From Lactifluus volemus (Eukaryota > Basidiomycota > Agaricomycetes > Russulales > Russulaceae): a DNA stretch of 60,686 nt. The notes below the pieces were generated by a model. The model had not been told where the DNA came from. It made no database searches and saw only the letters and a program-made list of their open reading frames with translations. Location: NCBI GenBank assembly GCA_022376515.1, contig WTXI01000223.1, positions 1 through 60,686 of the forward strand, in the 5' to 3' direction. Shown here one piece after another: positions 21,560 through 32,865 of the stretch; within the stretch, counting starts at the first letter, position 1; every line of letters starts with the position of its first letter. The position numbers and the translations under genes are program-made.

Positions 21560-22540
21560 GCGCTGGCACTGCCAGGACCAGTGGTGACTCGGAATTGGAC
21601 ACCAGCAACTCAAGAGTTTCGGAAAATGGTTTTTTTTTGTATTGCAAAACTCGATCGAGTTACTAATACTGGTACAAGGTCGAAATACATCGTGACCTGT
21701 CTATTCAAGTTATTCGATCCACCTTTTCACCTACTTCCAAGTGGGCTTGAAAGCTGTACGGCAACGCGCAAGCTACCATTTCTGACTATAAAGGCGAAAC
21801 GTGACGCAGCAGCGGGTCCCACTGTTCTTTGGATCGAGACCACCGTCAGCGCGAGACCATTCGTCGCAACAAGAGATCGCTTGTTGGGCGCAGCAGAGCA
21901 TACGTACATGAGTACTGAACCTTATAATTCATAGCGCTCTTTCAGCATGGTTCATAGAAGATTGCCGAACACGTACCCCAGCCCATGTTGGAGATAGATA
22001 TTGACCCAAGCTACGGCATGATAAGCACTCATAATGCGCTTACGCCGCTACCGGAGCGTAGCGTCACGTTCTTGAAGGGGGACATGAGAGAGATTGGGAC
22101 GATATTTGTGATGAAGACGCGCCACGGACCGAAACGACCAACGATGCGCGGGAAGGCCGGCCATCCATCGACCAAATGAGGGGGAGAACGGTCGTGGCCG
22201 TCATTTCGAATAGGCCGTAATTCGCATATTAAGACTAGTTTGTGAACAGTGAGCGGAGCGGTAGCGGCGTCTAGTGATCCCTCTGTAACCTCACATCTTC
22301 CTCCTGGGGGTTGAGATTCGTTGTGAAAGGGTTGGAGTTCACTGTCTAGATGATGTGTAAGTACAGCTGTACAGCGCTCCCTTTGGGATGAGAGCCAACC
22401 TATTTCAAGAAGACTGCAGCCAGAAGGAATGACAAGAGGACATAGGCGGCACATGCGAAACACGGCAGGAGGGAATGTGGCCCAGAAGGGGCGCGAGAAG
22501 ACGTCTGGCCAACGATCTTGGGCCAGCTCCACGGTGACCG
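21560..22540 (-). pseudogene. MFS transporter remnant 1 (most complete)
   Basis: Read on the minus strand. The loop segment AQDRWPDVFSRPFWATFP is near 22520. FPRIVGRFGPWRVFITNI, the typical second-half loop and membrane segment, is near 22160. SGSGVSALWVLIMLQLGS follows near 22050. After a probable intron comes SAAPNKRSLVATNGLALTV, then VVSIQRTVGPAAA near 21860. This order is typical of multidrug-type (DHA1-like) major facilitator transporters of basidiomycetes. Stops and frameshifts interrupt it. It is the only one of six remnants to keep part of the central loop. Confidence 0.65.
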
Positions 22541-23280
22541 ATAAAAGGCCTAGGGAATCAAATGCGTCATGAAATGAATTAGATCACTGCTAGCCAGCGA
22601 CCGTTGTCCACACTTAGCTGCCTTGCAATTGGTCTTGGCTCTGGACCGGATATTTGCGCCACTCCGCGCTCTGGGGAAAGGCGAATCGATATTGAACACG
22701 ATATCCATAGCTTACTCTGTGGACTTCTGTCTGTAGTTGTTGTTCATTTGGTTCTTGGGTGCGGGCGGAGCGGGCGCCATGGCAGTAGGGAGCGAAGAAG
22801 TCAAGCTAGTATGAAATACGACCGTGTTGATCCGTGTGCGACCTCTAGGCTTGCGCACTTAATCCTGGCAAGCTGCGCACTTGGCGTTTTCGCTGGATAT
22901 CATTGGGAGAAGGAAAAACGCACGCTAAAAACGTCCATCTAGCAGGGCCGTACGTCCATAGCATTCGTGGGGGCATTGTGCGGGATGTATTCATGACGTG
23001 GCGTTAGTGGACAGCGCTTGAAGTGTTTTGATCGTGGTGAGGTATTGACCTGTCTGCGCGCATACTGTATAAACGTAGGTGTGTGAAAGTGTAGAAAGGA
23101 GGTGCGGCTCATAATGAGGCGACGATGGTGATGACGAGGAAGGTGGACCAATTCTGGACATAGGTCTGCGCCACCTTGACCAGTTGACCAAGGACACCGC
23201 CACCGCCAGGCATTGGTCGTCCATGAGGTCTACACTCTTCAATCGCGTCGGCGTTACTAGTAATACTCACCTCCCTGAAA
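22541..23280 (+). promoter_or_regulatory. 5' module of F-box copy E
   Basis: Standard F-box 5' module. It contains the segment around GATCACTGCTAGCCAGCGAC (22582), the GC-rich stretch GTGCGGGCGGAGCGGGCGCC (near 22760), the CGCTTGAAGTG box (near 23014) and a TATA box at 23068-23073 about 210 nt before the ATG. Confidence 0.5.
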
Positions 23281-24822
23281 ATGTTTGGTTGCTGCTCTAC
23301 CATGATTTATCCTCCCTTCATTGGAAGGCTCGGCCGACGTCACGGTAAGCAGTTCCAAATCATGACCTTTGTGTCTCTGATCTGTTCACAATAGGGCTCA
23401 CCAACAATAGACGACACTCGCCTATCTATATCCTCAACGATGACGTGCTTCTCCATATATTTCATCTCTATCGGCTACCAGAACCAAGGGAATACGACGC
23501 TGAATTCAGGATAGTCACTGCTTGGTCCCGCCAACGTTGGTGGTACAAATTGACACATGTTTGTCGACTGTGGCGAAATCTTATTCTTGAATCACCATCC
23601 CGATTCGACCTTCATCTCTACTGCACAAATGGTGTGCCTGTAGCGGACATGCTCGCACATTACCACCTCTACCACTCACCATCTGTTATGACACTCAACG
23701 GAAGCTAACAGCAGAAGATGAATCGGGTATACTTCTCGCACTTTCGCACCGTGATCGCGTTCGTCACATGTACTTTTCGGTGCTCCCAAATATGGGCAAG
23801 TTCGTCTCAGTTATGGATGATCAATTCCCAATCCTGGAACGCATGTATATCGAATCTCGGACCGAAGTGGTCCTTCCTTTCACGTTTCAAGCCCCAAATC
23901 TACGCCATCTCAGACTATGGACAGCTTCCCTTCCAATTGGGTCACCCTTACTTACCACTTCTGCCGCGGGACTCATCACTCTCTCGCTTCACGATATCCC
24001 AGCATCCGGCTATTTCCCTCCGAGTTATCTACTTACAAGGCTTTCGCTTATGGTCCAGCTGGAGAGGATGGGATTACATTTCAATCCCTTCTTCCCGACT
24101 ATGATGTTGAAAAGCAGTTGCACCAGACCCCGAGCATTACTCCCGTCACACTTCCTAACCTGCGCCGGTTCCTGTTCAAAGGTACGGCCACATATTTGGA
24201 GGGTCTTGTTGCTCGGATCAGTGCCCCTTCCCTCAGCATCCTCAACATCTATCTTTTTAATCAGCTCTCCTTGACTGTTCCACACCTCTTGCAGTTCATA
24301 CGAACATCCCAGAACCTGGGATTTACCGCTGTCCACGTAACGTTCCGTGCACTCGAGGTTTCGTTATATGCGGTCACTCGGGAGTGTGACGTTCCCCTGA
24401 CGTTGTGGATCAGGTGCGGAGATCTTGACTGGCAGGTTGCCTCTGCAGTGCAATTCTTTGATACACTTTCACCCATACTTTCTATTGTTGAGAAAGTCAC
24501 ATTCAGCTACGAAGAGCAGAAACAACTTGAATCATCAGAACGGCACAACAATATCGACCGAAGACAGTTGCGTGAACTCCTTAGGCTGTTCACCAGTGCG
24601 AAGACCATTCGTGTACAAGACAGCAAAATTTTCCGTTTCTTTCCATCCGATGATGGAGAGCCACCATTGGAGCTCCTTCCAAAACTTGAGGAGGTCGGAT
24701 ATTGTGGAAGAAGTGATACTCGGGACGCATTTATGACATTCCTCGATGAACGACAAGTAGCAGACCATCCCGTCAGCCTTCGCTTAGTGGATCGTTCGAT
24801 GCCTAAGGTTCATTACGTGTGA
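23281..24822 (+). pseudogene. F-box-like protein copy E, two frameshifts
   Basis: The ATG at 23281 opens MFGCCSTMI. The intron is the shortest of the family (23345-23394, 50 nt) because it has lost the stretch just before the acceptor. The F-box is intact (LNDDVLLHIFHLYRLPE, HVCRLWRN). One C is missing near 23662 (ADMLAH, then out of frame) and one base near 24078 (after LERMG). Beyond that the frame is open to RSMPKVHYV at 24822. Two small in-frame losses also mark it: IRVQD-SKIF has lost a few residues, and the C terminus has lost FDE. It is closest to copies C, G and I. Confidence 0.8.
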
Positions 24823-25479
24823 GCGCTGCGACGACTTGAATTGGTGGATCGAAGTACGTCTCAACACAACTATCCATATCTTAGTCACGCTCACGCTCAC
24901 ATCTATTCTCCTGCCAGGCTCCCAGTCATTGACGAGATCGCAACAAAGCGGCCCAACCAACTTATCTTGGCCAACATAGGCGTATACATCTTGGTGAATA
25001 TCACGCGGTGCCTTCCTCCGATTCTCTAAGTACAATTTGTTTCTCCCTGCATTCCTTGATAACTGCCCAAATCGTGCATACATAGTGGCCATCGCCATTC
25101 GCATTTCGAGTACGGTGTCATTTCCTTGCGATGTATTTACGTAGTACACTCTACGACTGTTATGCCTAACTTATCAGCTTTGATTATGGTCGGATCTAGC
25201 GATTCCAACTTTCTCACCATAGTTCTTGCTCTCCTGCTGACTCTGATGGCCGGCTCATAAATTCAATTCCTACTACGCAAAGTCTTCCCACTTCGGTCCA
25301 AGTAGTAGTAGTAGTAGTAGGGGCGATGGATAGAGCTCGGACCACCTGAACGCGGCACTGAGCTTGAGGACTCGGAACCCTATATTTATCAGCGGACTGA
25401 TGCCCTACGTCGATGCGTATGTGCCGCGGACTGCCTGGTGGCTGGCGCTGCCAGTAGTGACTCGGAGTTAGCATTTTCT
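24823..25479. repeat. F-box 3' flank and inter-unit repeat with GTA microsatellite
   Basis: 24850-25160 is the F-box 3' flank. 25200-25440 is the repeat that precedes MFS remnants, including seven GTA units at about 25302-25321. No gene is seen. Confidence 0.5.
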
Positions 25480-26300
25480 AGCTTCCGAGTCCTTATGAGG
25501 CTGATTATTCGTCCCCGCGGAGTCTGTGACCTCAGCAGAGTCGTAGGGGATGGGCACCAGCAACTCTTTGAAAATCCGAGACAAGAGTATTCAATTCGTC
25601 TTTGCATTGTACAACTCGACTGAGATAATACAAGGTCGAAATTACATCGTGACCTATCTTTTTCAAGTTATTCAATCCACCTTTGCACCTACTTCCATAT
25701 GGTCCTGGGAGCTATACGGCAACGCACAAGCTACCACACACAGCGGTGAGCAGTACAATATGAGTGACATACCCACCCAAGATATAGATCTTGACTGTAA
25801 AGGTGAAAAGTGACGCAGCAGCAGCGGGTCCCACTGTTCTTTGGATTGAGACCACCGTCTGCGCGAGACCATTCGTCGCACCAAGTGATCGCTTGTTGGG
25901 AGCAGCAGCGCATACGTACCTGAGTACTGAACCTTATAACATACAGAGCTCTTTCAGTATGGCGCATAGATAGAAAATTGGTGAACATACCGAAGCCCAT
26001 ATTGACACTGACCCGAGCTGGAGCATGACAAGCACCCATAATGCCCTTACGCCGCTACCAGAGCGTAGCGTCAAGCTCTCGAAGGGGAACATGAGATAAA
26101 TGCGATGATACTTGTGATGAAGACGCGCAGCGGACCGAAACGCCCAACGATGTACGGGAAGGCGACATACTGAAGAATTCCATCCAGAGTCCCACTGCAT
26201 ATCCGGCCATCCACAGACCGATGGATACGGGATTCATACCGAGTCCGCCGAACTCGACTGATGTCAACTAAATGAGGGGGAGAACTTGAAGGGTCGTGGC
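25480..26300 (-). pseudogene. MFS transporter remnant 2
   Basis: Minus-strand pieces: TTLQVLPLI near 26290, FGGLGMNPVSIGLWMAGYAV near 26250, FPYIVGRFGPLRVFITSI near 26160, ALWVLVMLQLGSVSI near 26035, AAAPNKRSLGATNGLAQTVV (frames joined) near 25900, and DLYLGWVCHSYCTA-like sequence near 25780. These are the last four or five membrane segments of an MFS carrier. Stops interrupt them, and everything upstream of the central loop is missing. Confidence 0.65.
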
Positions 26301-26747
26301 GGTCATTTCGGGGATGCCAAATCTTGCCATAGTTCGCAATTGTCCTTATTCGTGGCACTTTGGATGGTATCTGTTCGTGACGTGGAGTTGGTGGACGGAG
26401 CTCGATGTATTTGAAGGTTGGTAAGGTATGAGGCGACGACGGTGGAGTGGGGATTAGGGACAGCGGGGGCGGGGGCGGAGGGCGGGATGACAGGCGTGGG
26501 AAGCGTAGCGGACGTTGTACAGTTACCCGACGCTGAGATAAGCATAGACAACACGACTTCATCCCTTCCTCGGGGCAGCTCCCGGCCCTCCAGCGGCGAC
26601 AATGATGAAGGGTGGACGTCGGCGTCCAATTCTGGACATAGGCTAGCGCCCAAGGACGCCGCCACCGCCACGGTGCGGCGTCCAAGAGGCCTACACAGCA
26701 CTGCACGCTCGTCAATCGCACACACGTTATTACTCACCTCTCTGAAA
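26301..26747 (+). promoter_or_regulatory. Shortened 5' module of F-box copy F (TATA block deleted)
   Basis: The module reads GTAAGGTATGAGGCGACGAC near 26423-26442. The TATA block found in the other copies between GGTAT and GAGGCGACG (about 75 nt) is missing. A unique purine-rich insert (GGGGGCGGGGGCGGAGGGCG near 26466) and about 120 further unique bases follow before the module resumes at 26600. Confidence 0.5.
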
Positions 26748-28332
26748 ATGCTTGGTTGCTGCTCTACCATAATTTATGCTCCCCTCGTTAGAAGGCTCGG
26801 CCAACGTCACGGCAATCACCTTCAAGTTCAAGTCGGTAAGTCGTTTCAAGTCGTGGTCCCTGCCAGTCATCTGTTCACAAACTTACGAGTTAGTAGGGCT
26901 CAACAGCGATAGGCGACACTCACCTATCCATATACTCAACGACGACGTGCTTCTCCGTATATTTCATCTGTATTGGCTGGCAGAACCGGACGAATTCGAC
27001 ACTAGATTTGGGATGGTCATTGCTTGGCTCCGCCAACGTTGGTGGTACAAACTGGTACACGTTTGTCGACAATGGCGAAATATCATTCTTGAATCACCAT
27101 CCCTGCTTGACCTTCATCTCCTTTGCACCAATGGTGTGCCTGTAGCGGACATGCTCGCACATTCACCACCTTTACCACTCACCATCCATTATCACGCTCG
27201 GGGTGGCGACATAACAGCAGACGATGAATCGGGTATATTACTCGCACTTTCGCACCGTGATCGCGTGCGTCACATTTACTTTGAGATGCAAAATGTGGGG
27301 CAGTTCGTCACGGTTATGGACGATCAATTCCCAATTCTAGAACGCATGTATATCTTTTCTTTGACCGAAGTGGCCCTTCCTGTAACGTTTCAAGCTCCCA
27401 ATCTACGCCATCTCAGACTAAGGGTGGCTTCCATTCCAATTGAGTCACCCTTACTTACCGCCTGTGCCGCGGGACTCGTCGTTCTCGAGCTTTACGATAT
27501 CCCAGCATCCGCCTATTTCCTTCCGAGTTATATACTTACCCGACTTTCGCCTATGCTCCAGCTGGAGAGTCTGTCCATTTCATTTAAATCCCCCATTCAC
27601 AACCTTGATGTTGAAAGCCAGTTGCACCACACCCCGGATATGACCACACTTCCTAACCTACGCTGGTTCGCGTTCACTGGCGTGAGCGTCTATTTGGAGA
27701 CCCTTGTTGCTCGGATCAGTGCCCCTTCCCTCAGCACCTTTCGTGTCAGGCTTTTTAATCAACTCCCCTTTACTGCTCCACGCCTCTTTCAGTTCATACA
27801 AACATCCGAGAACCTCACATTTAGTGCTGTCCAGGTAACATTCGGTCAGAACGTAGTTTCATTACACGCGGTCACTCGGGAGTGGAACACTCCCTGGATT
27901 TTGCGGTTCTTGTGCAGCCATCTCAACTCGCAGGTTGCGTTTGCGGTGCAACTTTTCGATACACCTTCTTCCCTACTTTCTCTTGTCGAGAAAGTCACAT
28001 TTAGCTACGAAGAGCACAATCGATCATCACAACGGCACAACAACGTCGACCGAAGACAGTGGCGTGAGATTCTTAGGCCATTCACCAACGCGAAGACGAT
28101 TCTTGTGCAAGGTGATCTCATCAGCAAAATCTTCCGTTCCTTGCCCTCTAACCATGGAGAGCCACCACTGGAGCTCCTTCCTAACCTTGAGGAGGTTGGA
28201 TATTCTGGAGACAGCAATGCTTGGGACTCATTTACCAGATTTCTCAATGAACGGCAAGTAGCAGGCCATCCCGTCAGCCTGCGCTTGGTGGATCGTTCGA
28301 TGTTCAATGAGCCTAAGGGTCTGTACGAGTGA
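26748..28332 (+). CDS. F-box-like protein copy F, intact (507 aa)
   Basis: Exon 1 is 26748-26835. A 61-nt intron (GTAAGT to TAGTAG) is removed at 26836-26896, and exon 2 is 26897-28332. The product has a short N terminus (MLGCCSTII, then a basic stretch RRLGQRHGNH). The F-box at about residues 39-106 reads PIHILNDDVLLRIFHLYW, then WWYKLVHVCRQWRN. A long C-terminal region of alternating hydrophobic segments (LPNL, LERMYI, LRHLRL, LPNLEEVGY) suggests a leucine-rich or beta-solenoid-like fold. F-box proteins bind Skp1 and present substrates to SCF ubiquitin ligases. The substrate here is unknown. Because the intron is not a multiple of three, splicing is needed for the family start. It is grouped with H and K by its exon 1 ending (HGNHLQVQV) and by CxxHLxSQVAFAVQLFDTPS. 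An MFS remnant lies upstream. Confidence 0.85.
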
Positions 28333-28999
28333 GCGCTTCTACAATTTGGATGGAGTTAATCGGTGGATCGAAGTACGTCTCGATACAACTACCCATATCT
28401 TAGTCGCGCTCACGCTCGCATCTATTCATGATGACCGCCAGGATCCTAGTCGTTGAGATCGCAACAAAGTGGCACAACTAGTTTTTCTTCAAGTTATTAG
28501 TAGTCAAGATAGGCGTCAAGATAGGTGCATACATTCTTGATGGCTATCACGTACCCTTACTCAGATTCGCTCAGTATGATTTGTCTCTTCATGCTGGCCA
28601 TCGTTCGACCGTGATGTCATTTCCTTGCGATGTATTTACGTACATATCTACGACTGTCATGCTCACTGCAAGCTATACCAAGTCTTGCAATCTCGTATCG
28701 TACTGAATCAACTGACCACGGAGATCCGGCCGGTGACCGTTTCTCGAATCTAGCCCAATGTTTAATGAAGTTTAAGTGGTTTCAAGGACGTTTAAGTGCT
28801 GTTCAAGTTATTTCGACTTTTCCTGGTGCATAATAATCAGAAATCCCATCAAGACTCAACAGGCCAAGTAGAAGATAAATCCTTGGATAAAACGAAGCAG
28901 GACGTGGAAGCGCTACAAACAATCGCGCAGTAGATGTATACATATCAACTATATTATGATTTGACTTGTGGTACGTAGTACTACGCGGTGGGGATCACT
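28333..28999. repeat. F-box 3' flank and remnant of the unidentified minus-strand module
   Basis: 28370-28660 is the F-box 3' flank, with GTACGTCTCG at 28373. 28700-28960 holds scraps of the module found at 39240-40700, 43300-44800 and 51880-53400: ACTGACCACGGAGATCCGGC near 28709, and the segment around AACAGGCCAAGTAGAAGAT near 28859. No readable gene is left. Confidence 0.5.
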
Positions 29000-29658
29000 G
29001 CTAGCCAATGACCGTTGTCCACACATGCAGCCTTGGACCCGATATTTGCCGAACTCCACGCCCTAGGGAAAGGCGAACCGAGATTTGAACACGACGTCCC
29101 ATAGCTTATTCTGCGCTCTTCTTTCTGTGCCTTTTGTTCCAATTATTTGTTCATTTGCGTTCGTTGGTGCGGGCGGGGCGGGTCGCTATGGCAGTACGGC
29201 CCGGGAAGCGGAGACTCCGAGTCGGACATCACTGCCTCTCGCGTACCAAATCCTGGAACATTGCGCACTTGGCTGATACGCTGGTTATCGTTGGGAGAAG
29301 AAACAACCCCACGCCCCAAACCGTCCATCTAACAAGGCCGTACGTCCATAGTATTTGTGGCGCCTTGTGCGGTATGTGCCCGTGACGTGGCGTTGGTGGA
29401 CAGCGCTTGAAGTGTTTGAAGGTGGTAACGTATTGACCTATCTGCGCGCATACTGTATAAATTTAGCCGTGGCTCATAATGAGGTGACGATGGCCAGGGT
29501 GGCGATGACGAGGAAAGTGGACGCCAGCGTCCAATTCTGGATACAGGTCAGCGCCCTCCTTGGCCAAGGACACCGCCACCGTCGCCACGGGAATGAGGTA
29601 TCGGTCGTCCAAGAGGCCTATATACTCTTCGATTGCATCCACGCCATTACGCTCCTCC
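29000..29658 (+). promoter_or_regulatory. 5' module of F-box copy G
   Basis: Standard module, with the GC-rich stretch GGTGCGGGCGGGGCGGGTCG near 29165 and a TATA box at 29456-29461, about 200 nt before the start codon. The part after the TATA box is shorter than in copy C. Confidence 0.5.
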
Positions 29659-31233
29659 ATGAAAATACCTGGATGCTGCTCTACCATAATATATCCTCCC
29701 CTCATTAGAAGGCTCGGCCGATGTAAGCACCAAATCATGATCTTTGTATCCCTGATCTGTTCACAAACTTGCGAATTAACAGGGCTCAACCGTGACAGCA
29801 ATAGACAACACTCACCTATCCATATCCTAAACGACGACGTGCTTCTCCATATATTTCATCTCTATCAGCTGTCAGAACTGGACGAATATGAAGATAGAAC
29901 TGGGATGCGCATAGTTGCTTGGCACCGCCGATGTTGGTGGTACAAACTGGCACATGTTTGTCAACTGTGGCGAAATCTTATCCTTGAATCACCATCTCGA
30001 CTCGACCTTCATCTCTACTGCACAAATGGTGTGCCTGTAGCTGATATGCTCGCACATTCACCACCTCTACCACTCGTCATCTATTATCATATTGGTCGGG
30101 AGATAACAGCAGAAGATGAATCGGGTATACTTCTCGCACTTTCGCACCGTGATCGCGTCCGTCAGATATACATTTCGGTGCTCCCAAATATGGGCAAGTT
30201 CATCTCAGTTATGGATGATCAATTCCCAATCCTGGAACGCATGTATATCCATTCTCGGACCGAAGTTGTCCTGCCTGCAACGTTTCAAGCCCCCAATCTA
30301 TGCCATCTCAGACTATGGACGGCTTCCATTCCAATCGGGTCGCCCTTACTTAACACTAGTACTGCCGCGGGACTCGTCACTCTCGTGCTTGAAGATATCC
30401 CGGCATCCGCCTATTTCTCTCCGAGTTATATTCTTACCCAGCTTTCGCTTATGTCCCAGCTGGAGAGGATGGGAATTGCATTTAAATTCGCTCTTCCCAA
30501 CTGTGATGTTGAAACCCAGTTCCGCCAGACCCCGAGCATTGCTCCAGTCACACTTCCTAACCTACGCCGGTTCCTGTTCAAAGGCACGGCCACATATTTG
30601 GATGGTCTTATTGCTCGGATCAGTGCCCCTTCCCTCAGCACCTTTAATGTCGGTCTTTTTAATCAGCCCTCCTTCACTGTTCCATGCCTGTTGCAGTTCA
30701 TACAAACATCCCAGAACCTCAGATTTACCTCTGTCCAGGTAACTCTCCGTGCGCTCGACATTTCATTACATGTGGTCACTCCGGGATTGGATACCTTGAC
30801 GTTGCGGATCAGGTGCGGAGAATTCGACTGGCAGATCGCCTCTGCAGTGGAATTCTTTGGTACACTTTCGCCCGTACTTTCTATTGTCGAACACGTCACA
30901 TTCAGCTACGAAGAGCAGAAACAATCATCGGAATGGCACAACTATATCGACCGAAGACAGTGGCGTGAATTCCTTAGGTTGTTCACCAGTGCGAAGACCA
31001 TTCGTGTACAAGATAATCTGGTCGGCAAAATCTTCGGTTCCTTTCCTTCTGATGATGGAGAGTCACCACTGGAGCTCCTTCCTAACCTTGAGGAGGTCGG
31101 ATATTGTGGAGGAAGTGATACTCGGGACGCATTCACGGGATTCCTGGATGAACGACAAGCAGCAGACCATCCCGTCGGCCTGTGCTTGGTGGATCGTTTG
31201 ATGTTCGATGAGCCTAGGATTCATTACGTGTGA
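29659..31233 (+). CDS. F-box-like protein copy G, intact (504 aa), shifted start codon
   Basis: The family ATG has become ATA here. The only nearby in-frame start is the ATG two codons upstream (29659, MKIPGCCSTII), in a weak context (TCC before ATG). The intron 29723-29782 is 60 nt with no in-frame stop, so a transcript that keeps it would also be translated. Exon 2 encodes the F-box (LNDDVLLHIFHLYQL, then WWYKLAHVCQLWRN) and the full C-terminal region, ending FDEPRIHYV. It is closest to copy I: both have the GLNRDSNRQHSP linker, ISVLPNMGKF, and CGEFDWQIASAVEFFGTLSP or a close variant. Predicted role as for the other F-box copies, an SCF substrate receptor with unknown target. Confidence 0.82.
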   Translation: MKIPGCCSTIIYPPLIRRLGRCKHQIMIFVSLICSQTCELTGLNRDSNRQHSPIHILNDDVLLHIFHLYQLSELDEYEDRTGMRIVAWHRRCWWYKLAHVCQLWRNLILESPSRLDLHLYCTNGVPVADMLAHSPPLPLVIYYHIGREITAEDESGILLALSHRDRVRQIYISVLPNMGKFISVMDDQFPILERMYIHSRTEVVLPATFQAPNLCHLRLWTASIPIGSPLLNTSTAAGLVTLVLEDIPASAYFSPSYILTQLSLMSQLERMGIAFKFALPNCDVETQFRQTPSIAPVTLPNLRRFLFKGTATYLDGLIARISAPSLSTFNVGLFNQPSFTVPCLLQFIQTSQNLRFTSVQVTLRALDISLHVVTPGLDTLTLRIRCGEFDWQIASAVEFFGTLSPVLSIVEHVTFSYEEQKQSSEWHNYIDRRQWREFLRLFTSAKTIRVQDNLVGKIFGSFPSDDGESPLELLPNLEEVGYCGGSDTRDAFTGFLDERQAADHPVGLCLVDRLMFDEPRIHYV

Positions 31234-31819
31234 CCGCTGCGACAACTTGAATGGAGCTAATTGGTGGATCAAAGTACGTCTCAACACAACTCTACATGTC
31301 TCACGCTCACATTTATTCTTGGTCAACATAGGCGTATGCATCTTAGCGAATATCACGTGCCCTTCCTCAGATTTTCTAAATATAACTTGTTTCTCCCCGC
31401 ATTCCTTGATAACTGCACAAATCATTCATACATGGCCATTGCTATTCGCGCTTCGATCACGGTGTCATCTCCTTGCGACGTAATTACGTAAACTCTACGA
31501 CTGTTATGCCTACCAGCTTCGCCATCACCCTCCTTTGATCATGGACGGATCTAGCGATTCCAACTTTCTTACCGTAGTTCTTGTTCTCCTGCTGACTCTG
31601 ATGTGCCAGCTCATAAACTCTATTCCTAGTACGCAAAGTCTCCCCATCTCGGCCCAAGTAGTAGTAGTAGTAGTAGTAGTAGTAGGGCCACCTGAACGCG
31701 GCACTGAGCCTGAGGACTCGGAACCCTATATTTATCAGCGGACTGATGCCCTATGTTGATGCGTATGTGCCGCGGACTGCCTAGTGGCGCTGGCGCAGCC
31801 AGTGGTTACTCGGAGTTGG
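31234..31819. repeat. F-box 3' flank, inter-unit repeat and GTA microsatellite
   Basis: 31260-31500 is the F-box 3' flank. 31530-31780 is the inter-unit repeat. A pure (GTA)9-10 tract lies at 31658-31686. No gene is seen. Confidence 0.55.
31658..31686. repeat. (GTA)n microsatellite
   Basis: Nine or more uninterrupted GTA units. The equivalent places near 21440, 25302 and 58596 carry about two, seven and two units, so the tract length varies between paralogous repeats. Confidence 0.9.
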
Positions 31820-32610
31820 CATTTTAAAGTCGATTCTAGGTTCCGAGTCCTTATGAGGCTGATTATTCGTCCCCGCGGAGTCTGTGACTTCAGCAGAGTC
31901 GTAGGGGATGTGCACCAGCAGCTCATTGAAAATCTGAGACAAGAGTATCCAATTCTTTCTTCTTCACAACTCGACTGATATAATAGAAGGTCGAAATTAC
32001 ATCGTGACCTATCTTAGCTACCACACACAGCGGCAAGCAGTACAATATACGTGACATACCCACCCAAGATATCGATCTTGACTGTAAGGGCGAAAAGTGA
32101 CAGCAGTAGCGAGTTCCACTGTTCCTTGGATTGAGACCACCGTCTGCGCGAGACCATTCGTCGCACCAAGTGATCGCTTGTTGGGAACAGCAGCGCATAC
32201 GCACATGAATACTGAACCTTATAATTTACAGAGAGCTCTTTCAGTATGGAGCATAGATAGAAAATAGGTGAACATACCGAAGCCCATGTAGCCACTGACC
32301 CGAGCTACAACATGATAAGCACCCATAATGCCCTTACGCTACTACCGGAGCGTAGGGTCAAGCTCTCAAAGGGGGACATGAGATAAATTGGGACGGATGC
32401 GATGATACTTGTCGTGAAGACGCGCAGCGGCCCGAAACGGCCAACGATGTGCGGGAAGGCGAGAATTCCATTCAGAGGCCACATATCCGGCCATCCACAG
32501 ACAGATGGATACTGGACTCATACCAAGTTTTCCGAACTCGACTGATGTCAACCAAATGATGGGGAGAACTTGAAGGGTCGTGGCGGTCATTTCGAGGAGG
32601 CCAATCTTGC
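31820..32610 (-). pseudogene. MFS transporter remnant 3
   Basis: Minus-strand pieces: TIANYGKIGLLEMTATTLQV near 32620, IIWLTSVEFGKLGMSPVSI near 32560, GLLNGI-like sequence decayed near 32480, ALWVLIML near 32320, and CAAVPNKRSLGATNGLAQTV with VVSIQGTVELA near 32190. It carries the membrane segment before the second-half loop better than the other remnants, but the loop itself is scrambled. Pseudogene. Confidence 0.6.
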
Positions 32611-32865
32611 CGTAGTTCGCAATTGTCCTTATTCGTGGCGCTTGGGGTGGTATCTGTTCGTGACGTGGCGTTGGTGGATGGCGCTTGAAGTATTTGAAGG
32701 TTGGTAAGGTATGAGGCGACGACGCGGGTGGAAGCCGGCGTCCAATTCTGGACATAGGTCAGCGCCCAAGGACGCCGCCACCGCCAAGGGAATGCGTCCA
32801 AGAGGCCTACACATCACTACACGCTCTCATCAATCGCACCCACGTTATTACTCACCTCTCTGAAA
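32611..32865 (+). promoter_or_regulatory. Shortened 5' module of F-box copy H (TATA block deleted)
   Basis: GTAAGGTATGAGGCGACGAC near 32705 shows the same TATA-block deletion junction as copies F and K. Confidence 0.5.

Noticed and set aside
30116..30742. 208-codon frame inside F-box copy G (similar ones in C, E and I)
   Set aside because: Overlaps the real F-box frame and repeats in each paralog only because the DNA is conserved; plus-one shadow.
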